Source of the DNA: Oscillospiraceae bacterium
Lineage (GTDB): Bacteria > Bacillota > Clostridia > Oscillospirales > Oscillospiraceae
Length of the DNA stretch: 12,487 bases
Assembly: GCA_016292445.1 (NCBI GenBank)
Contig: JAEDIN010000032.1
Span: forward strand, 1-12,487
Direction: 5' to 3'
The notes under the pieces are model-generated. The model was given only the letters and a program-made list of their open reading frames with translations. It was not told the DNA's origin and made no database searches. Made by a program: the position numbers and the translations under genes. Below, piece by piece: positions 1-6,329 of the stretch. Numbering within the stretch: the first letter of the stretch is position 1; every line of letters starts with the position of its first letter.

Positions 1-969
1 TATTTGCACCGCGTTTGTTGCCGCGCCTTTGCGGAGCTGATCGCCGCAGCACCACAGATTAAGCCCTCTGTCGTCGGTGAGATCCTCGCGAATTCTTCCG
101 ACAAGCACAAGGTCCTGATCGCTGCTTAAAAGCGGCATGGGGTAGAGCATATCGTCCAGCTCGTCGAGCAGCTTGCAGCCCGGCGCAGCGGCTACCGCGG
201 CTCTCGCCTCCCCGACCTCGATTTTCTCCCGCGTTTTCACGCAAACCGACACGCTGTGACTGCGCACCACCGGCACACGCACGCAGGTGCAGCTTACGCG
301 CATTTCCGGCAGATGCAAAATGCGCCTGCCCTCGTTTTGCAGCTTCATCTCCTCCGAGGTGTAGCCCATGAACTGCCTGTCGCCTATCTGCGGGATGACA
401 TTATATGCAATCCGGTGCTGAAACACCCTCGGCGAATAGCTCTTGCCCTGCGCCATTGCCTCCACCTCGCTAAACAGCTCCTCCGGCCCTGCCGAGCCTG
501 CGCCCGACACCGCCTGATAGCTCGACACCACCATGCTTTCAATCGGACTTATCCGCCGCAGCGCGCTAATCGCCGTGCAGGTGATGGTGGTAGTGCAGTT
601 GGGATTTGCGATGATGCCGTGATGCTTTTTCACATCCTCGGGGTTAATCTCGGGTACAACAAGCGGCACATCGGGACAAAGCCTGAACGCGCTGGAGTTA
701 TCCACGAACACCGCGCCTGCGGCTTTTATATCATCGGCAAAGCCTGCGGCGATGTTGCTTTCCGCTGCGCCGAGGACTATATCCAGCCCCTTGAAATTTT
801 CGGCACATGCCTCCGTGACCTCGTGTCCGTCAATCGTTTTGCCTGCGGATTTTTTGCTTGCCAGCAGCCGCAGCTCACCTACGGGGAAGCTGCGCTCTTT
901 AAGAATTTTCAGCATCTCTCTGCCGACCGCGCCTGTTGCGCCAAGTATGCCTACATTATATTTTTCCAT
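1..969 (-). CDS. asd: Aspartate-semialdehyde dehydrogenase, C-terminus cut by window edge
   Basis: This enzyme makes aspartate semialdehyde from aspartyl phosphate with NADPH, the branch-point step for lysine/diaminopimelate, threonine and methionine. The minus-strand frame is open for 323 codons from ATG at 969 to the window edge. It starts MEKYNVGILGATGAVG, with the GATGAVG dinucleotide-binding loop at residues 10-16. NSSAFR of the substrate pocket follows. The catalytic cysteine is C125 in NPNCTTT, and the active-site histidine is H238 in RVPVVRSHS. The last visible residues, GAATNAVQI, match the usual family C-terminus, so only about ten residues should be missing. A GGAGGT ribosome binding site lies 5-6 bases upstream of the ATG. 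It follows hom on the same strand, which fits the shared pathway. The family call is firm; the end lies outside the window. Confidence 0.96.
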   Translation of the reverse strand, partial: MEKYNVGILGATGAVGREMLKILKERSFPVGELRLLASKKSAGKTIDGHEVTEACAENFKGLDIVLGAAESNIAAGFADDIKAAGAVFVDNSSAFRLCPDVPLVVPEINPEDVKKHHGIIANPNCTTTITCTAISALRRISPIESMVVSSYQAVSGAGSAGPEELFSEVEAMAQGKSYSPRVFQHRIAYNVIPQIGDRQFMGYTSEEMKLQNEGRRILHLPEMRVSCTCVRVPVVRSHSVSVCVKTREKIEVGEARAAVAAAPGCKLLDELDDMLYPMPLLSSDQDLVLVGRIREDLTDDRGLNLWCCGDQLRKGAATNAVQI

Positions 970-991
970 AACAGACCTCCGTATAATTAAA

Positions 992-1016
992 CGAGCTGCC
1001 CCACGAGGGCAGCTCG
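992..1016 (-). terminator. Perfect hairpin between hom and asd (terminator or attenuator)
   Basis: A perfect 10-bp stem (CGAGCTGCCC pairing with GGGCAGCTCG) with a 5-base loop fills the gap between hom and asd. Read on the minus strand it is followed by TTTAATTA, a weak T-rich tract, and then at once by the asd ribosome binding site. It could end hom transcripts, reduce read-through into asd, or protect the asd 5' end after processing. A weak promoter-like pair on the minus strand (TTAATA, 17 bases, TATAAA with the -10 at 1018-1023) could start asd on its own. The hairpin is directly seen; its role is inferred. Confidence 0.6.
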
Positions 1017-1042
1017 CTTTATACAATTCTATTCGTAGGCTA

Positions 1043-2182
1043 TTAAATAATTCCGGCGATGAACAGGGAGGGGTCGGCGCTCTTTGCCTTCGCCGCCCAT
1101 GCGTGCATTTCGGAAACGGAAACATCGCCCGTCACCACGCCGTCACCGCAGGGGGCGACGGTCAGCTCGTCAAGCCATGCGTCATTGCCGGCAAAGCGGA
1201 CATAATACGGGTGCTTTTCAGCAGAATTATCGGGCTTAGCCGGCTGAATTATATCGGTGTAAAAGCGATTTACGCCGCCTTGAATATCAAGGCAGTCGGC
1301 AACGGCGTTATACGCCGTGGGATAGCGGCCCGCGCCCTGACCGTAGAAGCTCTCCTTGCCGGTGAGCTCGGTTTCAAACGAAATGACATTGCGGTTTGTC
1401 GATACCGCCGCCTCAAGCTCACCGCGGGGAACGAAGCTCGGTTCGACATACACCGACAACGCGTTTTCAGTCCTTTTGCCGAAAGCGAGCATTTTACACA
1501 CTCTGTTCATGCTCTCCGCTGCCGCAATATCCGCCGCGGTGACGCAGCGAATGCCGAACACCGGCACTTCCTCCTCCAAAAGGCAGCAGCCGAAGGCGAT
1601 GTTTGCGGTGATAATGCACTTGCGCTGAATGTCAAGCCCGTCAATATCCGCAGAGGGGTCTGCTTCGGCATAGCCCAGCTCCTGCGCAAGCTTCAGCACC
1701 TCGGCAAAATCGCAGCCCTCGGTGTGCATTGCATCGAGGATAAAATTTGTTGTACCGTTCATGATGCCGGAAAAAGCGGTCACCTTGTCCAGCCGCATGA
1801 CGCGCTCAAGATTATGCAGCCACGGTATGCCGCCGCCGACGGCGGGGGTGCAGCGGAAGGCGACACCGTTTTCCTTTGCAAGCTGCGTCAGCTCGCAGTA
1901 GTAATGCGCAACAAGGTGCTTGTTTGCCGTGACTACATTTTTGCCTGCCCTCATCGCAGCCGACACATAGTCAAAAGCAGGGCTCAATCCGCCCATGACC
2001 TCCACGACCGTGTCCACGCTCTTATCATTTAAAATGGTATCGATATCAAAAACCGCCTTGTCGCCGAGTTCCGGCTTTTCGCGACGCACAAGCACATATC
2101 TAAGCTCGATATCGCTTCTTGAGCTGCAGATTTCGAGCACGCCGCCGCCGACAACTCCGCAGCCGAGTAATGCAATCGTCAT
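1043..2182 (-). CDS. hom: Homoserine dehydrogenase, short form without a full ACT domain
   Basis: It reduces aspartate semialdehyde to homoserine with NAD(P)H, the first committed step to threonine and methionine. The 379 residues begin with the nucleotide-binding loop GCGVVGGG (7-14). NKHLV (87-91), GGGIP (116-120), the family signature SGIMNGTTNFIL (138-149) and ELGYAEADPSADIDGLD (168-184) follow, with the conserved lysine at K188. The catalytic domain closes with YGQGAGRYPTA (280-290). Many homologues continue with an ACT regulatory domain of about 80 residues. Here a tail of only about 55 residues remains, opening with YYVRF (326-330), which resembles the first strand of an ACT domain. 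Feedback control by threonine may therefore be altered, which is inference. A GGGGGAG ribosome binding site lies 8 bases from the ATG. It is read with asd downstream and is divergent from the TAXI transporter gene. Confidence 0.95.
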   Translation of the reverse strand: MTIALLGCGVVGGGVLEICSSRSDIELRYVLVRREKPELGDKAVFDIDTILNDKSVDTVVEVMGGLSPAFDYVSAAMRAGKNVVTANKHLVAHYYCELTQLAKENGVAFRCTPAVGGGIPWLHNLERVMRLDKVTAFSGIMNGTTNFILDAMHTEGCDFAEVLKLAQELGYAEADPSADIDGLDIQRKCIITANIAFGCCLLEEEVPVFGIRCVTAADIAAAESMNRVCKMLAFGKRTENALSVYVEPSFVPRGELEAAVSTNRNVISFETELTGKESFYGQGAGRYPTAYNAVADCLDIQGGVNRFYTDIIQPAKPDNSAEKHPYYVRFAGNDAWLDELTVAPCGDGVVTGDVSVSEMHAWAAKAKSADPSLFIAGII

Positions 2183-2207
2183 GGTAAAACTCCCCCTTTT
2201 TTAGTGA

Positions 2208-2236
2208 AATATAGCATGATGCCGCCGTTTTCGCAA
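2208..2236 (-). promoter_or_regulatory. Predicted housekeeping sigma-factor promoter of hom
   Basis: On the minus strand, TTGCGA (-35, plus-strand bases 2231-2236) and TATATT (-10, 2208-2213) are separated by exactly 17 bases. Transcription would start near 2201, leaving a leader of only about 20 bases before the hom ATG. There is thus no room for a riboswitch or T-box in front of hom, and control would have to act on initiation. Prediction by motif only. Confidence 0.6.
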
Positions 2237-2402
2237 GCTTTTCAGGAAAAACCGAAAAAATATCTTGCATATTTTAATTCATAAGCCGCAAAAAATGCAA
2301 CTACATATGGACGAAAACTGCATTTTTGCTCAAGATATTGCAAAAACGGCACCAATTTAGTGCAAAAACGCCGTTTTGCCCAAGCTTTGATAAAATTTTT
2401 GC
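2237..2402. repeat. Cluster of GCAAAAA / TTTTTGC repeats and long inverted repeats in the divergent intergenic region
   Basis: No gene lies in this stretch. The word GCAAAAA occurs on the plus strand at 2288, 2340 and 2362, and its complement (T)TTTTGC at 2323-2329, 2374-2379 and 2396-2402. Arranged in pairs they make two imperfect inverted repeats, 2288-2299 with 2319-2329 and 2340-2350 with 2370-2379. Each has one bulged A and a 19-base loop. A further pair AATATCTTG/CAAGATATT (2260-2268 and 2331-2339) encloses the first. The stretch sits upstream of both predicted promoters, so protein-binding sites or a curved AT-rich upstream element are more likely than a transcribed leader. The repeats are seen; the role is unknown. 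Confidence 0.5.
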
Positions 2403-2413
2403 AGTATTCAAAT

Positions 2414-2506
2414 TGAAAAATTTCATTTTACCTATTGAAATCGGCTATAAAAGGGTGTATACTGTGCAAGTAATGAATTTTTCAAAATGACATTATTCAA
2501 AATGAA
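2414..2506. promoter_or_regulatory. Operator-like palindromes flanking the TAXI promoter
   Basis: Three short palindromes of related sequence lie around the promoter: TGAAAAATTTCA (2414-2425), just upstream of the -35; TGAATTTTTCA (2474-2484), just after the predicted start; and TTCAAAATGAA (2496-2506), in the leader. The first two belong to a shared 14-15-base word (TTGAAAAATTTCATT, one T shorter in the other copy) placed in opposite orientations on either side of the promoter. TTCAAAATGA is also a direct repeat at 2481 and 2496. This layout fits a repressor binding at flanking operators. No regulator gene is present in the window, so the factor is unknown. Confidence 0.45.
2435..2463 (+). 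promoter_or_regulatory. Predicted strong housekeeping promoter of the TAXI/TRAP genes
   Basis: TTGAAA (2435-2440) and TATACT (2458-2463) are separated by exactly 17 bases, each matching the housekeeping consensus at five of six positions. Transcription would start near 2470, giving a leader of about 60 bases that ends in the AGGAGG site at 2518-2523. A strong promoter fits the strongly biased codon use of the gene it serves. Confidence 0.75.
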
Positions 2507-2517
2507 TATTGCAAAAC

Positions 2518-2523
2518 AGGAGG
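2518..2523 (+). promoter_or_regulatory. Ribosome binding site fixing the TAXI gene start
   Basis: A perfect AGGAGG sits 9 bases before ATG 2533. An in-frame start 24 bases further upstream (2509) would place this site inside the coding region and would put eight extra residues before a clean lipoprotein signal peptide. The 2533 start is therefore preferred. Confidence 0.85.
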
Positions 2524-2532
2524 AAATATCAA

Positions 2533-3480
2533 ATGAAAAAGATTATGGCAATGCTTCTGGCAGTCATGATGGTCTTCGCACTCTGCGCGTGCGGCGGCGG
2601 CGGTGACAACCTTACCTTCGTTACCGGCGGCGAGGCAGGCACCTACTATGCATTCGGCACTGTTCTTGCACAGCAGACTTCCGACGAGACCGACACTTCC
2701 GTTACCGCGGTTGTCGGCAACGGCTCCAAGGCAAATGTTGAGGACCTCGCAGCAGGCGACGCTCAGCTCGCATTCTGCCAGTCCGATGTTATGAGCTATG
2801 CTTATGCAGGCACCAACCTCTTTGAGGAAAGCGGCGCAGTCAAGGACTTCTCCGTTGTCGGCGCACTGTACATGGAGCAGGTCCAGATAGTTACCATGGA
2901 CCCCAGCATCAAGACCGTTGCTGACCTCAAGGGCAAGAATGTTTCCATCGGCGCTTCCGGCTCCGGCGTTAACTTCAACGCTATCGATGTCCTCAAGGCA
3001 TACGACATGACCCTCGACGACATTAAGCCCCAGTACCTCGACTTCGCAGACTCCGCAGACGGTCTGAAGGACGGCAAGATCGACGCAGCCTTCATCGTTG
3101 CAGGCGCACCCACCACCGCAATCACCGACCTTTCTGTCGGCGGTCAGGTTTACCTCGTTGGCTTTGACGCAGAGCATGTTGCAAAGCTCGTTGAGATGTG
3201 CCCCTACTACAAGGAAAACACCATCGCAAAGGATGTCTACAACACTCCCGATGATGTTACCACCGTTGCAATCGCAGCAGTCGTTCTTGCAAGGAACGAT
3301 GTCTCCGAGGACGCTGTTTACAACTTCCTCACCGCAACCTTCAACGATCTTGACGATCTGACCAAGGCACACGCAAAGGGCGCAGAGCTCAGCCTCGAGT
3401 TCGCTTCCTCCATCACCGATGTACCTTATCATCCCGGTGCAGTTAAGTACTTTGCCGAGAACAATATCACCGTAAAGTAA
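2533..3480 (+). CDS. TAXI-family TRAP transporter substrate-binding lipoprotein
   Basis: This is the extracytoplasmic solute-binding subunit of a TAXI-type TRAP transporter. It captures a small, probably carboxylate or amino-acid-like, substrate and delivers it to the permease encoded next. The 315-residue product has a lipoprotein signal peptide: MKK, a hydrophobic stretch, then lipobox LCAC with the lipidated cysteine at C20. A short glycine linker follows. The mature protein opens with the TAXI hallmark FVTGGEAGTYYAFG (29-42), and shows SIGASGSGVNFNAIDVL-type phosphate/ligand-loop sequence further on. Length is typical. Codon choice is strongly biased (AAG for lysine, CTC for leucine, GCA for alanine) compared with later genes, suggesting high expression. 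It is followed by a strong hairpin before the permease gene. The family is firm; the substrate cannot be read from sequence. Confidence 0.93.
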   Translation: MKKIMAMLLAVMMVFALCACGGGGDNLTFVTGGEAGTYYAFGTVLAQQTSDETDTSVTAVVGNGSKANVEDLAAGDAQLAFCQSDVMSYAYAGTNLFEESGAVKDFSVVGALYMEQVQIVTMDPSIKTVADLKGKNVSIGASGSGVNFNAIDVLKAYDMTLDDIKPQYLDFADSADGLKDGKIDAAFIVAGAPTTAITDLSVGGQVYLVGFDAEHVAKLVEMCPYYKENTIAKDVYNTPDDVTTVAIAAVVLARNDVSEDAVYNFLTATFNDLDDLTKAHAKGAELSLEFASSITDVPYHPGAVKYFAENNITVK

Positions 3481-3519
3481 GCCTCGGCGCAAAAGCTTAA
3501 CGGAATACTAACAAAAAAC

Positions 3520-3565
3520 GACTACGGTGTCCCCCGGGACACCGTAGTCTCCGACTTTATTTTTG
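3520..3565 (+). terminator. Strong hairpin between binding-protein and permease genes
   Basis: A perfect 14-base inverted repeat (GACTACGGTGTCCC at 3520-3533 and its complement at 3536-3549) with an essentially closed loop is followed by a T-rich tract (ACTTTATTTTTG). It lies in the 151-bp gap between the binding-protein and permease genes, 66 bases upstream of the permease ribosome binding site. Partial termination here, or 3'-end protection of the upstream message, would give more binding protein than permease, as is usual for binding-protein-dependent transporters. The T tract starts a few bases after the stem, so termination may be incomplete. Confidence 0.8.
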
Positions 3566-3631
3566 ACCTGAAAGGCAAAACGCTTTGCCTCTGAGGTAAG
3601 AGATAAGAAATGAATGAAAGGTTGATTTCAT

Positions 3632-5623
3632 ATGTCCGACAAGAAACTGAAAGACTCTCCCGAGCTGGATACCGAAATGCCCCTCGAGCCTGATGCAAAC
3701 GGTCATGAGACCGTCAGCGAGGCCGAGGTCAATGAGGTCATGAAGAAGTACGACCGCGAGTCGAATACGAGGATATGGACCGGCGTTCCGCAGAGAGTGG
3801 TGCAGGGCATCATGGCGCTGTTTTCTCTCTACTGCATTTACTCCACCCTGTTTTCCGTTGCGTCCCTCGAAAGACGCCTGACGGCGTTTCTCGGCTGCGT
3901 CATCGTCATGGGCTTTTTGTACTATCCTGCAAGCAAGCACCATGTTAAGCCCAACTACATACCTTGGTATGATGTTCTCATCATGCTCGTCGGTGCAGGC
4001 TGCTTCTTCTACTATTGCGCCGTGGCTGATGACCTTATAAAGGTGCTCTCCAGCGCATCGAAGATGACTCCCGTGTACTGCGCCATCGGCGCTGTCGGCA
4101 TTTTGGTTCTTGCCGAGCTTTGCCGCCGCTGCGTGGGCGTTCCCATCCTCGTTGTTGTCGGCGCTTTGCTGTTTTACACCTTCGGCATTGCCAATCTGTC
4201 GCTCGAGCGTGCGCTGTACACTCTGTTCTACCGCACCGGCGGCGTTATCGGCACTCCCATTCAGGTGTGCGCAAAGTTCATCGTCGTGTTCATCGTGTTC
4301 GGTGCTTTCCTTGAAAGGACCGGCATATCCAAGTTCTTTATAGACCTTGCAAACAAAGTCGCCGGCGCATCCTCCGGCGGTCCTGCAAAGGTTGCTGTCA
4401 TCTCCTCGGCACTGTGCGGCATGGTTTCCGGCTCCTCGGTCGGCAACACCGTCACCACCGGCTCCGTCACCATCCCCATGATGAAGAAGACCGGCTACAA
4501 GCCCGAATTCGCCGGCGCAGTCGAGGCGGCAGCCTCCACCGGCGGTCAGATAATGCCCCCCATTATGGGTGCTGCGGCATTCCTCATGGCAGAGTATATA
4601 GGCATTCCCTACGGTCAGGTTGCACTCAAGGCAATTCTTCCGGCGTTCCTTTACTTTGCCGGTATCTTCATCGCAGTTCATCTCGAGGCAAAGAAGCTCG
4701 GACTCAAGGGCATCAGCCGCACGGAAATGGTACCCGGCAAGGACCTTTTCAAGAAGTGCTACCTGCTGTTCCCCATCGTTCTGCTGGTTTACCTCGTTTC
4801 CACCAACGCCTGCACCATGCAGTACGCAGCGGCACTGTCCATTATTGCCAGCGTAGTTGTAGGCCTTATTAACCGCGAAGCAAAGCTGACCCCGATGCGC
4901 ATCGTCGAGGCACTTGAGGCAGGCGGCAAGGGGACCATCACCGTCGCCGTTGCCTGTGCAATGGCAGGCGTTATCGCAGGCTGCATCACCGCAACCGGCC
5001 TTGCCTCCAAGCTCATCAGCTCCATCGTTGCGCTGTCGGGCAACGCCCTCATCATCGGTCTGTTCCTCACCATGCTGTGCTGCATCGTCCTCGGAATGGG
5101 TGTTCCGACCACAGCAAACTACTGCATCATGGCGGCAACCTGCGCACCCATCCTCGTTAAGCTCGGTGTGCCCCAGGTCGCAGCTCACTTCTTCGTGTTC
5201 TACTTCGGCATCGTTGCCGATATAACTCCTCCCGTTGCGCTGGCAGCCTACGCTGGCTCGGCAATCGCAAAGTCAAACCCGATGCGAACAGGCGTCAACG
5301 CCACCAAGCTCGCTATCGCGGCGTTCATCGTACCCTACATCTTTGCTTACAGCCCCGTTCTGCTGTTTGAAAATGTCAGCGGCTTTTTCGAGGTCGTTCA
5401 GATCTGCGTGTCCGCATTTATCGGCATCTTCGGTGTTGCTGCCTGCCTGAACGGATATATGTTCAAGGATATTAATGTCGTTTTGCGTATTGCACTGCTT
5501 GCCGGCGGCCTGACCCTCATCATCCCCGGCCTTGTAACCGACATTATCGGTCTTGTTCTGGTGCTCGGCGTGGTCGCATATCAGTATTTTTCCGCAAAGA
5601 ACGAAAAGAAAGCGGTTGCGTAG
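3632..5623 (+). CDS. TRAP transporter fused permease (4TM/12TM, TAXI type)
   Basis: This membrane protein carries out ion-coupled uptake of the substrate handed over by the TAXI protein. The small (DctQ-like) and large (DctM-like) subunits of ordinary TRAP systems are fused in one chain of 663 residues, the usual length. A soluble acidic N-terminus of about 50 residues precedes many hydrophobic segments. Diagnostic large-subunit motifs are GMVSGSSVGNTVTTGSVTIP followed by MMKKTGYKPEFAGAVEAAAS and TGGQIMPP (about residues 263-312), LGMGVPTTANY (487-497) and FGIVADITPPVALAAYAGSA (525-544). These correspond to the re-entrant hairpins and the ion/substrate site. The start is ATG 3632 with GAAAGG about 10 bases upstream. 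The gene follows its binding protein after a hairpin and ends before a bidirectional terminator. Family assignment is secure. Confidence 0.95.
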   Translation: MSDKKLKDSPELDTEMPLEPDANGHETVSEAEVNEVMKKYDRESNTRIWTGVPQRVVQGIMALFSLYCIYSTLFSVASLERRLTAFLGCVIVMGFLYYPASKHHVKPNYIPWYDVLIMLVGAGCFFYYCAVADDLIKVLSSASKMTPVYCAIGAVGILVLAELCRRCVGVPILVVVGALLFYTFGIANLSLERALYTLFYRTGGVIGTPIQVCAKFIVVFIVFGAFLERTGISKFFIDLANKVAGASSGGPAKVAVISSALCGMVSGSSVGNTVTTGSVTIPMMKKTGYKPEFAGAVEAAASTGGQIMPPIMGAAAFLMAEYIGIPYGQVALKAILPAFLYFAGIFIAVHLEAKKLGLKGISRTEMVPGKDLFKKCYLLFPIVLLVYLVSTNACTMQYAAALSIIASVVVGLINREAKLTPMRIVEALEAGGKGTITVAVACAMAGVIAGCITATGLASKLISSIVALSGNALIIGLFLTMLCCIVLGMGVPTTANYCIMAATCAPILVKLGVPQVAAHFFVFYFGIVADITPPVALAAYAGSAIAKSNPMRTGVNATKLAIAAFIVPYIFAYSPVLLFENVSGFFEVVQICVSAFIGIFGVAACLNGYMFKDINVVLRIALLAGGLTLIIPGLVTDIIGLVLVLGVVAYQYFSAKNEKKAVA

Positions 5624-5655
5624 GGTTTAGTCATATCAGAATAATCACAAATAAC

Positions 5656-5694
5656 AAAACTCCGGTAATACAACAAAGTATTACCGGAGTTTTT
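5656..5694. terminator. Bidirectional rho-independent terminator
   Basis: A perfect 15-base inverted repeat (AAAACTCCGGTAATA at 5656-5670, complement at 5679-5693) with an 8-base loop continues into a T run on the plus strand and is T-rich on the minus strand (GTTTTGTTAT). It lies 33 bases after the permease stop and 12 bases beyond the stop of the convergent PurN-like gene, so it can end both transcripts. Confidence 0.92.
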
Positions 5695-5705
5695 TCTTGG
5701 CTGAA

Positions 5706-6329
5706 TCAGCCCTTATCTTCTCTTATGATGACCCTTTCGCCGTGGATCTCGAGCCTGTTGCGGCAAAACAGCGCGACTGCCTTCGGCAGCAGCTTCCACG
5801 CCGCCTCCTCCATGATGCGTCGGTTGAGGCTCTGGAGGGTGTCGTCGGGGTGAATGTCGATTGCCTGCTGAGCGATAATTGGCCCGATGTTGCCGTCGAT
5901 GTCGGCAAAAAATGCCGTTGCGCCGGTGACCTTGCAGCCGCGCTCCATAGCCGCCCTCACGGGACTGTCGTCGCAGTTGACAAAGGCGGGGATGAGCGAG
6001 GGGTACACACCTATGATGCGCTTACGGAACTGCGTGGATATTACGCCGAGGGGCATATCGTAGTCGGCGACGATGACGAGGTCGATGTCCATATCCTTGA
6101 GCTTGTTGGATATGGCCATGCTGTAACTGAGCTTGGTGGGGAAATTATCCGGCTCGACGACTATGCTCTCGACCTTTGCGTTTGCGGCGCGGCGCATTGC
6201 GTAGGCGTTTGCATCGGTGCAGATCACGGCGACAAGCTCGAAATCGGGGATCTCTCCAAAATACATCGCGTCGAGAACAGACTGCAAAAGCATTCCGTTG
6301 CCCGAGACCAGAATTGCAGCTCTAACCAT
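5706..6329 (-). CDS. PurN-fold (formyltransferase-like) protein with the catalytic triad replaced
   Basis: The 207-residue protein aligns by eye along its whole length with glycinamide ribonucleotide formyltransferase: VSGNG near the start (8-12), RIIGVYPSLIPAF (104-116), CKVTGATAFF (132-141), GPIIAQ (149-154) and LNRRIMEEAAWKLLPKA (168-184). The catalytic triad Asn-His-Asp of PurN (N106, H108, D144 in E. coli) falls on G107, Y109 and N147 here. The substrate phosphate loop Ser-Asn is M13-L14, and the folate-contacting segment (usually AGFMRIL-like) reads ADYDMPL (88-94). It is thus unlikely to be a working GAR transformylase, and no purine genes are nearby. It begins inside the csaB stop codon (TAATG), so the two are probably co-translated. 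A new ligand-binding or regulatory role in cell-envelope polymer modification is inference. Confidence 0.75.
   Translation of the reverse strand: MVRAAILVSGNGMLLQSVLDAMYFGEIPDFELVAVICTDANAYAMRRAANAKVESIVVEPDNFPTKLSYSMAISNKLKDMDIDLVIVADYDMPLGVISTQFRKRIIGVYPSLIPAFVNCDDSPVRAAMERGCKVTGATAFFADIDGNIGPIIAQQAIDIHPDDTLQSLNRRIMEEAAWKLLPKAVALFCRNRLEIHGERVIIREDKG

Noticed and set aside
752..2032. Plus-strand open frame of 426 codons over asd and hom
   Set aside because: It crosses two well-recognised minus-strand genes and their intergenic hairpin, and its translation resembles no protein family.
2183..2330. Riboswitch or T-box leader for hom
   Set aside because: The predicted hom promoter leaves only about 20 bases of leader, and no T-box sequence or threonine-peptide leader was seen.
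2497..3492. Long open frame antisense to the TAXI gene (331 codons)
   Set aside because: It mirrors the TAXI gene exactly. The sense gene avoids codons whose complement is a stop, so the opposite strand stays open by codon bias. It has no ribosome binding site or family signature and is cysteine-rich nonsense.
3557..5188. Long open frame antisense to the TRAP permease (543 codons)
   Set aside because: Same codon-bias effect; composition is rich in Cys, His, Asp and Asn with no recognisable domain, while the sense strand is a clear permease.
5706..6329. Annotation as functional purN
   Set aside because: The triad and ligand-binding residues are replaced and no purine genes are adjacent, so the plain enzyme name would mislead.
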